In this document: positions 42,159 to 50,060 of the stretch, piece by piece
How the letters are laid out: every line of letters begins with the position of its first letter
How positions within the stretch are numbered: position 1 is the first letter of the stretch
Assembly: GCF_007655005.1 (NCBI RefSeq)
Contig: NZ_SZVW01000012.1
Coordinates: 247,653-311,652 of the forward strand
DNA: 64,000 nucleotides
From: Streptomyces tibetensis
GTDB lineage: Bacteria > Actinomycetota > Actinomycetes > Streptomycetales > Streptomycetaceae
Reading direction: 5' to 3'
The notes under the pieces: generated by a model
What the model saw: the letters and a program-made list of their open reading frames with translations, nothing else
Database searches by the model: none
What the model was told of the DNA's origin: nothing
Made by a program: the position numbers and the translations under genes

Positions 42159-42805
42159 CCGAGGATCCCCCGCTGGTACGCCGCCGCGACCGCTGCCGCG
42201 CGGTCGTTGACGCCCAGCTTGGCGTACAGGTGGGTGAGGTGGGTCTTGACCGTCGCCTCGCTGATGAACAGTTCGCGGGCGATCTCCCGGTTGGACGTGC
42301 CTCTGGCGACCAGCGCGAGCACCTCGCGCTCGCGGGTGGACAGGGGCTCGTTGCCGGGCGCCCGCACCGCGGAGACCAGGCGCGAGGCGACCGCGGGGGA
42401 CAGGACCGTACGGCCCTCCGCCGCCGCCCGCACCCCCGTGAACAGCTCGTCGCGCGGGGCGTCCTTCAGCAGATAGCCCGTCGCGCCCGCCTCGATCGCG
42501 GGCAGGGTGTCGGAGTCGGTGTCGTACGTGGTGAGGACGAGGACCTTGGCGCGGGCGCCGGTCCGGGTCAGTTCACGGATGGCGTCCACTCCCCCGCCGC
42601 CCGGCATGCGCAGATCCATCAGGATCACGTCCGGGTCGAGGGCCGCGGCGAGCGAGACCGCCTCGACGCCGTTCGGCGCTTCCCCGAGGACCCGGAAGCC
42701 CGGCGCGGACTCGAACATGCCGCGCAGGCCGTCCCGGACGACGGGGTGGTCGTCGACGATCAGCAGGGTGATCGGGGCGGCCCCCGTCGCGGCATGGTCA
42801 GTCAT
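42155..42805 (-). CDS. NarL/LuxR-type response regulator
   Basis: 216 residues. Receiver domain with acidic pocket LLIVDDHPVVRDGL, phospho-acceptor Asp in DVILMDLRMPGGGG and Lys in YLLKDAPRDE. The C-terminal LuxR helix-turn-helix is LSTREREVLALVARGTSNRE, IARELFISEATVKTHLTHLY. It overlaps the histidine-kinase gene by 8 bp and completes an ABC-exporter/two-component operon, whose expression it probably controls. Confidence 0.95.
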   Translation of the reverse strand: MTDHAATGAAPITLLIVDDHPVVRDGLRGMFESAPGFRVLGEAPNGVEAVSLAAALDPDVILMDLRMPGGGGVDAIRELTRTGARAKVLVLTTYDTDSDTLPAIEAGATGYLLKDAPRDELFTGVRAAAEGRTVLSPAVASRLVSAVRAPGNEPLSTREREVLALVARGTSNREIARELFISEATVKTHLTHLYAKLGVNDRAAAVAAAYQRGILG

Positions 42806-44048
42806 GGCGGACCAACGGTACGCGAGCGGAGACCGCCGTACCGTGGCCCGGCTCGGATTCGACGGCGAGGGAGCCGGCGATGCGTTCGGCGCGGGCACCC
42901 ATGCCGGGCAGGCCGAAACCGCCGGTGCGCGTGCGTGCCGGGACGGCGAGCGGGTCGAAGCCGCTGCCGTCGTCGCGGATGTCGAGGATGACCTCGTCGC
43001 CGAGGAAGGACAGGGTGACGCCGGCGCGGCTCGCGCCCGCGTGCCGTGCGATGTTGGAGAGGGCCTCCTGGACGATCCGCAACAGCGTGGCCGCGACCTC
43101 CTCGTGGAGTTGCTCGGCGGTACCGGTGAGCCTGAAGTCGGCGCGCACACCGGTCCGCTCACCCCATTCGGCGACCGTCTTCTTCAGGGCTTCCGGCAGT
43201 CCGGCGTCGGCCAGCGCCACCGGGGCGAGGTTGTGCACGGAGCGGCGGGCCTCGCCGAGGCTGTGCCGGGCCAGGTCCGAGGCGCGTTCGAGGTGGGTGC
43301 GGGCCGTGGTCGGGTCGGGGGTGTTGGTGACGACCTGGAGCTGGGCGATGATGCCGGTCAGGCCCTGGGCGATGGTGTCGTGGATCTCGGCGGCCAGCCG
43401 CCGGCGCTCGTCGGCGACGCCCGCCTCCCGTGCCTGCACGAGCAACTGGGCGTGCAGGGCGGCGTTCTCGTCGAGGGCCTGCTGCAAGGCCGTGTTGGTG
43501 CGTTCCAGTTCGGTGATGGTGACGGCCCGCTCGCGGGAACGCTGCTCCTCCTGCTGGGCGATGTGGCCGACCACCGCCAGCAGGCCGAAGTTCGTGACCA
43601 GCAGCACGCCGAACAGCAGCCACTGGACCAGGCCGTCGATCGGCATCCCGCCGGACTGCGAGCCCGCCACCACGACGACGGTGGCGAGCAGACCGAGCCA
43701 CTGCCGGCGCCGTCCGGCGATCAGTTCGTCGCTGTCGAAGTAACCGGCGGACGCGTAGAAGCCGAAGAAGGGGTTCAGCCAGGTGAGGGCGAAGGAGAGC
43801 GCCCAGCGCAGGACGTAGTAGGCGGTCCCGCGCGGGGACGGGGTGCGGCGGCCGCGGCGGGGGCCGTGCCAGAGCTGGAGCAGCACCGCGGCGACCAGCA
43901 GCGCCCCGCCCGTGTACCACTCGGCCGGGCGCACCATCAGGTCGTGCGAGGCCACCGAGAGGAGGGCGGAGACGGCGAGCAGCCCGTAGACACCCCAGGT
44001 GTGGAACTGGTTCTGCCGGTGCTCGATCTGCTCGTCCGCCGGGGTCAT
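42798..44048 (-). CDS. Sensor histidine kinase (HisKA_3 type)
   Basis: 416 residues. About five hydrophobic segments in the N-terminal half (residues 20-160), a coiled coil, then the dimerisation/phospho-acceptor helix with His in RRRLAAEIHDTIAQGLTGII. The HATPase_c domain shows EALSNIARHAGAS and DDGSGFDP, then GGFGLPGMGARAERIAGSL. An alternative GTG start at 44063 has a better ribosome-binding site (GGCGGA) and would add five residues. The partner is the overlapping response regulator. The signal is probably a substrate of the co-encoded ABC exporter or a cell-envelope stress. Confidence 0.94.
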   Translation of the reverse strand: MTPADEQIEHRQNQFHTWGVYGLLAVSALLSVASHDLMVRPAEWYTGGALLVAAVLLQLWHGPRRGRRTPSPRGTAYYVLRWALSFALTWLNPFFGFYASAGYFDSDELIAGRRRQWLGLLATVVVVAGSQSGGMPIDGLVQWLLFGVLLVTNFGLLAVVGHIAQQEEQRSRERAVTITELERTNTALQQALDENAALHAQLLVQAREAGVADERRRLAAEIHDTIAQGLTGIIAQLQVVTNTPDPTTARTHLERASDLARHSLGEARRSVHNLAPVALADAGLPEALKKTVAEWGERTGVRADFRLTGTAEQLHEEVAATLLRIVQEALSNIARHAGASRAGVTLSFLGDEVILDIRDDGSGFDPLAVPARTRTGGFGLPGMGARAERIAGSLAVESEPGHGTAVSARVPLVRHD

Positions 44049-44073
44049 CGCGCCATTGTGCACCGTTTTCCGC

Positions 44074-44823
44074 CTACTCCCAGCGGAACCAGCGCGCGGC
44101 CCCGGCCGTCAGCAGCAGGGTCCAGGCCACCAGCACCCCGAGGTGGCCCCAGCCGGGCCAGTCCCCCGCCGCGGCCTGGTTCAGGGCCTCGGCCGCCGCG
44201 CCGAAGGGCGTGTAGCCGACGGACCGGGCCAGGACGTCCGGCATCGTCTGCACCGGCATCCACACGCCCGCGCAGAACATGGCGGGGAAGAAGACGGCCG
44301 AGCCGATGGCACCGGCGATCTTCGTCGACCGGGACAGCGCGGAGATCACCGCACCCAGCGCGAGGGCGGCGAGCACGGCCAGGAGCAGGGCGAGGGCGTA
44401 TCCGAAGCCCTGGCGCGGCAGCCGGACGGCGAAGGCGAGCCGGCCGGTCGTGAGGGCGAGCAGCGCCGAGACCAGGGCGGCCCCGCCGAAGAGCAGCATC
44501 TGCGCGGACAGCAGGGCGGCGGGCCTGACGGGCGTGGTGGACATCCGGCGCAGGATGCCGCGCTCGCGGTAGCCGGTGAGGGTCTGCGGCATGGCCTGGA
44601 CCCCGGCCATGATCAGCCCGAGCAGCACGCTCACCGGGACGTAGCCGTCGACCGGGCGCAGCCCGCCGAAGTCCGGGTCGGCCTCCCGGAAGGAGGGGAT
44701 GGAGCCGAGGATCACCAGGAGCAGGGTGGGGAACGCCAGGATCCAGAAGAGAGCGCCGGGCTCCCGGCGGAAGAGGCGGATCTCGCTCTTCAGTACGGCG
44801 GTGTCGACGAGGGCGGTGCTCAT
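44074..44823 (-). CDS. ABC-2-type permease (DrrB-like)
   Basis: 249 residues with six predicted helices: FWILAFPTLLLVILGSIPSF at the N-terminus and FFPAMFCAGVWMPVQTMP plus VGYTPFGAAAEALNQAA at the C-terminus. The last phrase is typical of ABC-2 permeases in antibiotic or lipid export. ATG overlaps the ATPase stop (ATGA). It is one membrane half of a dimeric exporter with the ATPase encoded directly upstream. Confidence 0.92.
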   Translation of the reverse strand: MSTALVDTAVLKSEIRLFRREPGALFWILAFPTLLLVILGSIPSFREADPDFGGLRPVDGYVPVSVLLGLIMAGVQAMPQTLTGYRERGILRRMSTTPVRPAALLSAQMLLFGGAALVSALLALTTGRLAFAVRLPRQGFGYALALLLAVLAALALGAVISALSRSTKIAGAIGSAVFFPAMFCAGVWMPVQTMPDVLARSVGYTPFGAAAEALNQAAAGDWPGWGHLGVLVAWTLLLTAGAARWFRWE

Positions 44824-45734
44824 GCCGCCGCCTCCTTCGTGAGGTCGAGGAACGCGTCGTCCAGGGTGGCGTCGGTGACCCGGAGCTGGTGGGCGGTGAC
44901 ACGGGTGCGGGCGAGCAGGGTGATGACGGCGTTGACGGTCTCGTCGGTGCCGGACAGGATGACGCGGCCGTCCTTGTGCTGGACCGACGCGAGCGCGGGG
45001 AGCGCGCCGAGCTCACGCTCGTCCAGGGGCGCGGACGGGGTGAAGCTAATGACGGTGGCGCCCGCCGAGCGGCGGATCAGCCCGGCGGGGGTGTCCAGGG
45101 CGGCCACCCGGCCCTTGTCGATCACGGCGATCCGGTCGCACAGCCGCTGCGCCTCCTCCATGAAGTGGGTGACGAGCAGCACGGTCACCCCGTTCGCGCG
45201 GATGTCCTCGATGAGTTCCCAGGTGTCGCGGCGGGCGCGCGGGTCGAGTCCGGTGGTCAACTCGTCCAGGACGACGGCTCTCGGGTTGCCCACCAGGGCG
45301 AGCGCGATGAACAGCCGTTGCTTCTGGCCGCCGGAGAGTTTGGCGAACCGGGTGTCGAGCTTGGCGGTCAGGCCGAGGCGTTCGGCGAGGGGCCGCCAGT
45401 CGAGCGGGCTCGGGTAGAAGGCGCTGTACAGCTCCAGCGCCTCGCGGACGGTGAGCTTGGCCTGGAGTTCGCTCTCCTGGAGCTGCGCGCCGAGCACCCG
45501 GCGGGTGGCCTCGTGCTCGGTGACGGGGTCGAGCCCGGCGACCCGGACGCGGCCGGAGTCGGGCACGCGCAGCCCCTCGACACACTCCACGGTGGTGGTC
45601 TTCCCGGCGCCGTTGGGGCCGAGGATCCCGAAGATCTCGCCCTCCTCCACGGCGAAGGAGACACCGTCGACGGCGTGGCGGCCGGCGTAGCTCTTGCGCA
45701 GTTCGGTGACTTCGATGACAGGTGCGGTCGGCAT
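44820..45734 (-). CDS. ABC transporter ATP-binding protein (DrrA-like)
   Basis: 304 residues. Walker A in GILGPNGAGKTTTVECVEG, signature LSGGQKQRLFIALAL, Walker B AVVLDELTTGLDP and H-loop LLVTHFMEEAQRLCD. The C-terminal extension of about 80 residues is usual for DrrA-type ATPases. First gene of the four-gene minus-strand operon ATPase, permease, histidine kinase, response regulator. A tandem 22-bp repeat block sits 113-258 bp upstream of its start, between it and the divergent ABC gene. Confidence 0.93.
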   Translation of the reverse strand: MPTAPVIEVTELRKSYAGRHAVDGVSFAVEEGEIFGILGPNGAGKTTTVECVEGLRVPDSGRVRVAGLDPVTEHEATRRVLGAQLQESELQAKLTVREALELYSAFYPSPLDWRPLAERLGLTAKLDTRFAKLSGGQKQRLFIALALVGNPRAVVLDELTTGLDPRARRDTWELIEDIRANGVTVLLVTHFMEEAQRLCDRIAVIDKGRVAALDTPAGLIRRSAGATVISFTPSAPLDERELGALPALASVQHKDGRVILSGTDETVNAVITLLARTRVTAHQLRVTDATLDDAFLDLTKEAAA

Positions 45735-45846
45735 ACGAAGAGGGTCCCGGTGAGGCGGGGCCCGGCACATCGGCCGTCACGCTCGAACGGACATCGGCCG
45801 ATCGGCTGATGTCGCCGTACGACCCGGCGGGCGCAATCGCACGGTC

Positions 45847-45992
45847 CGGCGGGCGCAGCCGTGCAGCCGGGCGGGTGCAGCCGGGCGGGTGCAGCCGTGC
45901 AGCCGGGCGGGTGCAGCTGTGCAGCCGGGCGGGTGCAGCTGTGCAGCCGGGCGGGTGCAGCCCTGCGGCCCGGCGGGTGCAGCCGTGCGGCC
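45847..45992. repeat. 22-bp tandem repeats in a divergent promoter region
   Basis: Six 22-bp units of the form GGGCGGGTGCAGCCGTGCAG-CC and one shortened 14-bp unit (45869-45882). Units differ at one to three positions. They fill the middle of the 355-bp gap between two divergent ABC operons. The rest of that gap (45735-45846 and 45993-46089) shows no gene. Confidence 0.9.
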
Positions 45993-46089
45993 CGCCGAAC
46001 GTTCCCCCAGGTCGTAGGACCAAGGACCGAGCCGGGTCCGGCGGAAACTCGGTGGGCAGTGTCAGTGGCGATCCGTAGGCTCGCTGCTG

Positions 46090-47970
46090 ATGGCCACGAC
46101 ACCCGCCTCCGCCCAGGACCGTTCCGCCGTGCGCTCGTTGCTGCGCCTGTGGCCGTACGTGCGGCCCGCGCGGGTGCGGCTGTTCAGCGCCGCGTTCGTC
46201 GCGATACTCGCCTCCTGCGTGGGCCTGGTGATCCCGCTCGTCCTGAAGTGGATGGTCGACGGGCCGATCGCCGGGCGGGACCCGGCCGGGGTGTGGCTCG
46301 GCGCGCTGTACCTGCTGCTGCTCGGTCTCGCGGAGGCCCTGCTGTTCGGGCTGCGGCGATGGCTGGTGGCCCGTCCGCTCACCCATGTCGAGGCGTCCAT
46401 GCGGGCGGGACTGTACCGGCATCTCCAGCGGCTGCCGGTGGCCTTCCACGACCGGTGGGCCTCCGGGCAGTTGCTGTCCCGCGGCACCACCGATCTGATG
46501 CTGCTGCGCCAGTTCCTCGCCTTCCCCCTGACGTTCCTGCTGGTCAACGGGGTGACGATCGTCGTGGGCGTCGTCATCATGCTGCTCCAGGACTGGACGC
46601 TGGGGCTGGTCGTCCTCGTACCCGCCGTGCCCGTCATGGTCACCTGCCTGGTCTTCGAGAAGCGGTACGCGCAGGTGGCCCGGCGGGCCCAGGACCAGGT
46701 CGGCGACCTGACGACGGTCGTCGAGGAGAGCGTGCTCGGCGTCCGCATCATCAAGGGCTTCGGCCGCCACCGGAGCCAGGCCCGGGCGTTCCGGGACCTG
46801 TCGCGGACGCTGCGCGGCACGGAACTGCGCAAGGCTCGGCTGCTGGCGACGATCTGGGGCGTCATCGTGACGCTGCCGGAGGTGGCGATCGGGGCGGCGC
46901 TGGTGGTGGGGGCCGTCCGGGTGGCCGACGGTGCCCTGTCGGCGGGGACGCTGGTGGCGTTCCTATCGACGGCACTGGCGTTGCGGTGGCCGGTGGAGTC
47001 GATCGGGTTCCTGCTGGCGATGAGCCAGGAGGCGGCGACGGCTACGGAGCGGTTCTTCGAGGTGATGGACGAGGAGGTCGAACACCGCACCTCAGAGCAC
47101 ACCGCCTCCGGGCGTCCCACCTCCGAGCGCACAGCCTCCGAGCACACCGCCTCGGGGCGCACCTCCGAGCACACCGCCTCCGGTGCGCGGGCCGGCGCGA
47201 AGGACCCGCAGGACACGGGTCTTCGCTTCCACCACGTCCGGTTCCGCTACCCGGACGCCCCGCCCGGTTCCCCTCCCGTCCTCGAGGACATCGACCTGCA
47301 CATCCGCCCCGGCGAGTCCATGGCCCTGGTCGGGGCCACCGGCAGCGGCAAGACCACCCTCACCGCGCTCGTCCCCCGCCTCTACGAACTGACCTCGGGC
47401 CGCATCACCCTCGACGGCAAGGACATCACTGAGCTGTCGAGACAAGCGCTGCGCGCCAAGGTCGCCGTGGCCTTCGAGGAGCCCACGCTGTTCTCGGCCG
47501 CGGTCCGCGACAACGTTCTCATGGGGGCGAAGGACACCGCCGGCACAGCCGATCTGGAGCGTGCCCTCGCCGTCGCCCAGGCCGAGTTCGTGCATGCCCT
47601 GCCCCAGGGGACGGACACCCAGGTGGGCGAGCAGGGCCTCAGCCTCTCCGGTGGCCAGCGCCAGCGCCTCGCGCTCGCCCGGGCCGTCGTCGGGCAGCCG
47701 GAGTTCCTCGTCCTGGACGACCCGCTGTCGGCCCTGGACGTGCACACCGAGGCCGCCGTGGAGGCCGCCCTGCGGCAGGTGCTGGCGGACACCACCGCCC
47801 TGATCGTCGCGCACCGGCCGTCCACCGTGCTGCTCGCCGACCGCGTCGCGCTGCTGTCCGGCGGCCGGATCGCCGCGGTCGGCACCCACCACGAACTGCT
47901 GCGTACGAACGCCGAGTACGCGCATCTGATGTCAGGGGAAATGTCAGGGGAAGAGGAGGGCGCACGATGA
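46090..47970 (+). CDS. Heterodimeric ABC exporter subunit with degenerate ATP site (pair 1, subunit A)
   Basis: 626 residues: six-helix membrane domain (about 15-320) then a nucleotide-binding domain. Walker A GATGSGKTT with Lys421, signature LSGGQRQRLALARAVV, but Walker B ends LVLDDPLSALD. The catalytic glutamate is Asp544, the hallmark of the degenerate half of heterodimeric exporters. The linker between domains (about residues 333-366) is an in-frame repeat of the Ser-Glu-His-Thr-Ala-Ser-Gly-Arg type encoded by 47086-47187. Its stop overlaps the start of the partner gene. It probably exports a peptide, lipid or drug; the substrate is unknown. Confidence 0.93.
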   Translation: MATTPASAQDRSAVRSLLRLWPYVRPARVRLFSAAFVAILASCVGLVIPLVLKWMVDGPIAGRDPAGVWLGALYLLLLGLAEALLFGLRRWLVARPLTHVEASMRAGLYRHLQRLPVAFHDRWASGQLLSRGTTDLMLLRQFLAFPLTFLLVNGVTIVVGVVIMLLQDWTLGLVVLVPAVPVMVTCLVFEKRYAQVARRAQDQVGDLTTVVEESVLGVRIIKGFGRHRSQARAFRDLSRTLRGTELRKARLLATIWGVIVTLPEVAIGAALVVGAVRVADGALSAGTLVAFLSTALALRWPVESIGFLLAMSQEAATATERFFEVMDEEVEHRTSEHTASGRPTSERTASEHTASGRTSEHTASGARAGAKDPQDTGLRFHHVRFRYPDAPPGSPPVLEDIDLHIRPGESMALVGATGSGKTTLTALVPRLYELTSGRITLDGKDITELSRQALRAKVAVAFEEPTLFSAAVRDNVLMGAKDTAGTADLERALAVAQAEFVHALPQGTDTQVGEQGLSLSGGQRQRLALARAVVGQPEFLVLDDPLSALDVHTEAAVEAALRQVLADTTALIVAHRPSTVLLADRVALLSGGRIAAVGTHHELLRTNAEYAHLMSGEMSGEEEGAR

Positions 47971-49841
47971 CGGCGGCCACCGGCGCACCGGCCGGCAACA
48001 AACCCGGCGAACGACCCGGCGACCGACCCGGCAAAAGTCCCGCCGCCACCGGCGACCCCTTCGACCAGGACGTCCTGCCCACCCCACCGGGCGCCACCGG
48101 GGCCCTGCTGCGCTCCCTGCTCGCGCCCCTGAGGGCCCGGGTCACGGTCACGACGCTCCTGCTGCTGCTCCAGCAGGCGGTCGTGCAGGCGGGCCCGCTG
48201 CTCGTGGCGTACGCCATCGACCGCGGAGTGCCGGCGTTCCGCGCCCAGGACCACGGGCCGCTGATCGCGGTGGGCGTCGGGTATCTGGCGTGCGCGCTGG
48301 CCGCGGGCGGGCTGCAGTTCGCGTTCGTCGCCGCCGCGGCCCGGGTCAGCCAGGACGTGCTGCTCGACCTGCGCGGCCGGATCTTCCGCCATGCGCAGGC
48401 GCTGAGCGTCGACTTCCACGAGCGCTACACCTCGGGCCGGCTCATCTCCCGCTCCACGACCGATGTGGAGTCGCTGCGCGAACTGCTGGACGAGGGACTC
48501 CAGGAGCTCGTGACGGTGATCCTGTCCTTCGTCTACATCTCGGCGATGCTGCTCTGGCTCGACCTGGGTCTCGGGGGCGTGGCGGTGGCGTCCCTGGTGC
48601 CGCTGTACGCGCTCGTGCGGTGGTACCAGCGGCGGGCCGGGCGGGTGTACCGGGCGCGGTCGACCGCCATCGCGGCCGTGATCGTCAAGTTCGTCGAGAC
48701 GATGAACGGCATCCGCCCGGTGCGCGCCTTCCGTCGCGAGTCCGCCAACGACGCGGACTTCGGCGAGCTCAACCGGCGGCACGAACGGGTCAACGGCGAC
48801 GCGCTGCTGGAGATGGCCCGCTACGTCACCGGCTCCCGCCTGGTCGCCAACACGGCGGTCGCGGCGATCGTCCTGTGGGGCGCCCATCGGGTCGCGGACG
48901 GCACGCTGGCCCTCGGTGTGCTGGCGGCGGCCGTGCTGTACCTGCGGCGGCTGTACGACCCCATCGACCGGCTCGGGATGTTCCTGAACTCCTACCAGTC
49001 CGCGGCGGCCTCGCTGGAGAAGATCGCCGGCCTGCTCGCGCAGACCCCGTCGGTCCCCGAGCCGGCCACCCCCCGGCAGCTCCCGCCGCTCGAGAGCGAG
49101 CACCCCGGCCGCGAAGTGGTCTTCGACGACGTCCGCTTCGGCTACCGCACCGGCGGTGAGGTGCTGCCCGCCTTCGACCTCACCCTGCCCGCGGGGCAGA
49201 CGGTCGCGGTCGTGGGGTCCACGGGCGCCGGCAAGTCGACGCTGGCCAAGCTGCTGGCCCGGTTCTACGACCCCTCCGGCGGCAGGGTGCTGCTGGACGG
49301 CGTCGACCTGCGCGACCTTGCCGTGCCGGAACTGCGGCGCGGGGTGGTCATGGTGACGCAGGAGGCGTTCCTGTTCTCCGGCACGGTCGCCGACAACATC
49401 GCGATCGGCCGCCCCGACGCCACCCGCGAGGAGATGGAGCAGGCGGCGAAGGAGATCGGCGCGCACGACTTCATCACCTCCTTGCCCGACGGCTACGACA
49501 CCGACGTGCGCAAGCGGGGTGGCCGGATCTCCGCCGGGCAGCGGCAACTGGTCGCGTTCGCCCGGGCGTTGCTGGCCGACCCGGCGGTCCTGATCCTCGA
49601 CGAGGCGACCAGCTCGCTGGACATCCCCGGGGAGCGTGCGGTGCAGCGGGCCATGACGACGGTGCTGAAGGGCCGCACGGCCGTGGTCATCGCGCACCGG
49701 CTGTCGACCGTGGAGATCGCGGACCGTGTCCTGGTGATGGAGCACGGCCGGATCGTGGAGGACGGCGAACCGGCCGAACTCATCGCGGGAACGGGCAGGT
49801 TCGCGGATCTGCATCGGGCGTGGCGGGACAGTCTGGCCTAG
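47967..49841 (+). CDS. Heterodimeric ABC exporter subunit with catalytic Glu (pair 1, subunit B)
   Basis: 624 residues: disordered N-terminus of about 40 residues, six-helix membrane domain, nucleotide-binding domain. Walker A GSTGAGKSTLAKLLAR, Walker B LILDEATSSLD with Glu546, but the signature is RISAGQRQLVAFA instead of LSGGQ. Together with subunit A this makes one complete ATP site (its own Walker motifs with A's LSGGQ) and one degenerate site, exactly the TM287/288-type arrangement. ATG overlaps the A stop (ATGA), so equal synthesis is expected. The MITE-like element begins at its last base. Confidence 0.94.
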   Translation: MTAATGAPAGNKPGERPGDRPGKSPAATGDPFDQDVLPTPPGATGALLRSLLAPLRARVTVTTLLLLLQQAVVQAGPLLVAYAIDRGVPAFRAQDHGPLIAVGVGYLACALAAGGLQFAFVAAAARVSQDVLLDLRGRIFRHAQALSVDFHERYTSGRLISRSTTDVESLRELLDEGLQELVTVILSFVYISAMLLWLDLGLGGVAVASLVPLYALVRWYQRRAGRVYRARSTAIAAVIVKFVETMNGIRPVRAFRRESANDADFGELNRRHERVNGDALLEMARYVTGSRLVANTAVAAIVLWGAHRVADGTLALGVLAAAVLYLRRLYDPIDRLGMFLNSYQSAAASLEKIAGLLAQTPSVPEPATPRQLPPLESEHPGREVVFDDVRFGYRTGGEVLPAFDLTLPAGQTVAVVGSTGAGKSTLAKLLARFYDPSGGRVLLDGVDLRDLAVPELRRGVVMVTQEAFLFSGTVADNIAIGRPDATREEMEQAAKEIGAHDFITSLPDGYDTDVRKRGGRISAGQRQLVAFARALLADPAVLILDEATSSLDIPGERAVQRAMTTVLKGRTAVVIAHRLSTVEIADRVLVMEHGRIVEDGEPAELIAGTGRFADLHRAWRDSLA

Positions 49842-50031
49842 GTCGTGTCCGCAGAGTCCCGCCTGGCACGCTCCCCCGAGCTCTTCGAGCAGGGGGTACC
49901 CCCACTCGCCGCACCGGACGAAGCCCCAAGTACGTCCAGTACGAGGGACTCCGCCCGGCACGCCGAGAGCACGCACCGGACGCCGCGGGGCCCGCCCTCC
50001 GGGCGAACGACGGGACTTTGCGGACACGACC
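49841..50031. mobile_element. MITE-like element with 21-bp terminal inverted repeats
   Basis: GTCGTGTCCGCAGAGTCCCG (49842-49861) and CGGGACTTTGCGGACACGAC (50011-50030) are inverted copies with one mismatch; one more base pairs on the outside. Total 191 bp, no transposase. Inside are further palindromes, including a GCTCCCCCGAGC...GGGGGT hairpin and AAGTACGTCCAGTACGAGGG. Sequences of this kind recur between genes in Streptomyces and are probably mobilised in trans. It lies between the stop of subunit B and the ribosome-binding site of the next ABC gene. Confidence 0.75.
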
Positions 50032-50060
50032 CAGGACGGCGGCAGCGGAGGGCACGGCGG

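Noticed and set aside
45847..45992. CRISPR-like array
   Set aside because: Units are contiguous with no unique spacers, and no cas genes are present. It is a plain tandem repeat.
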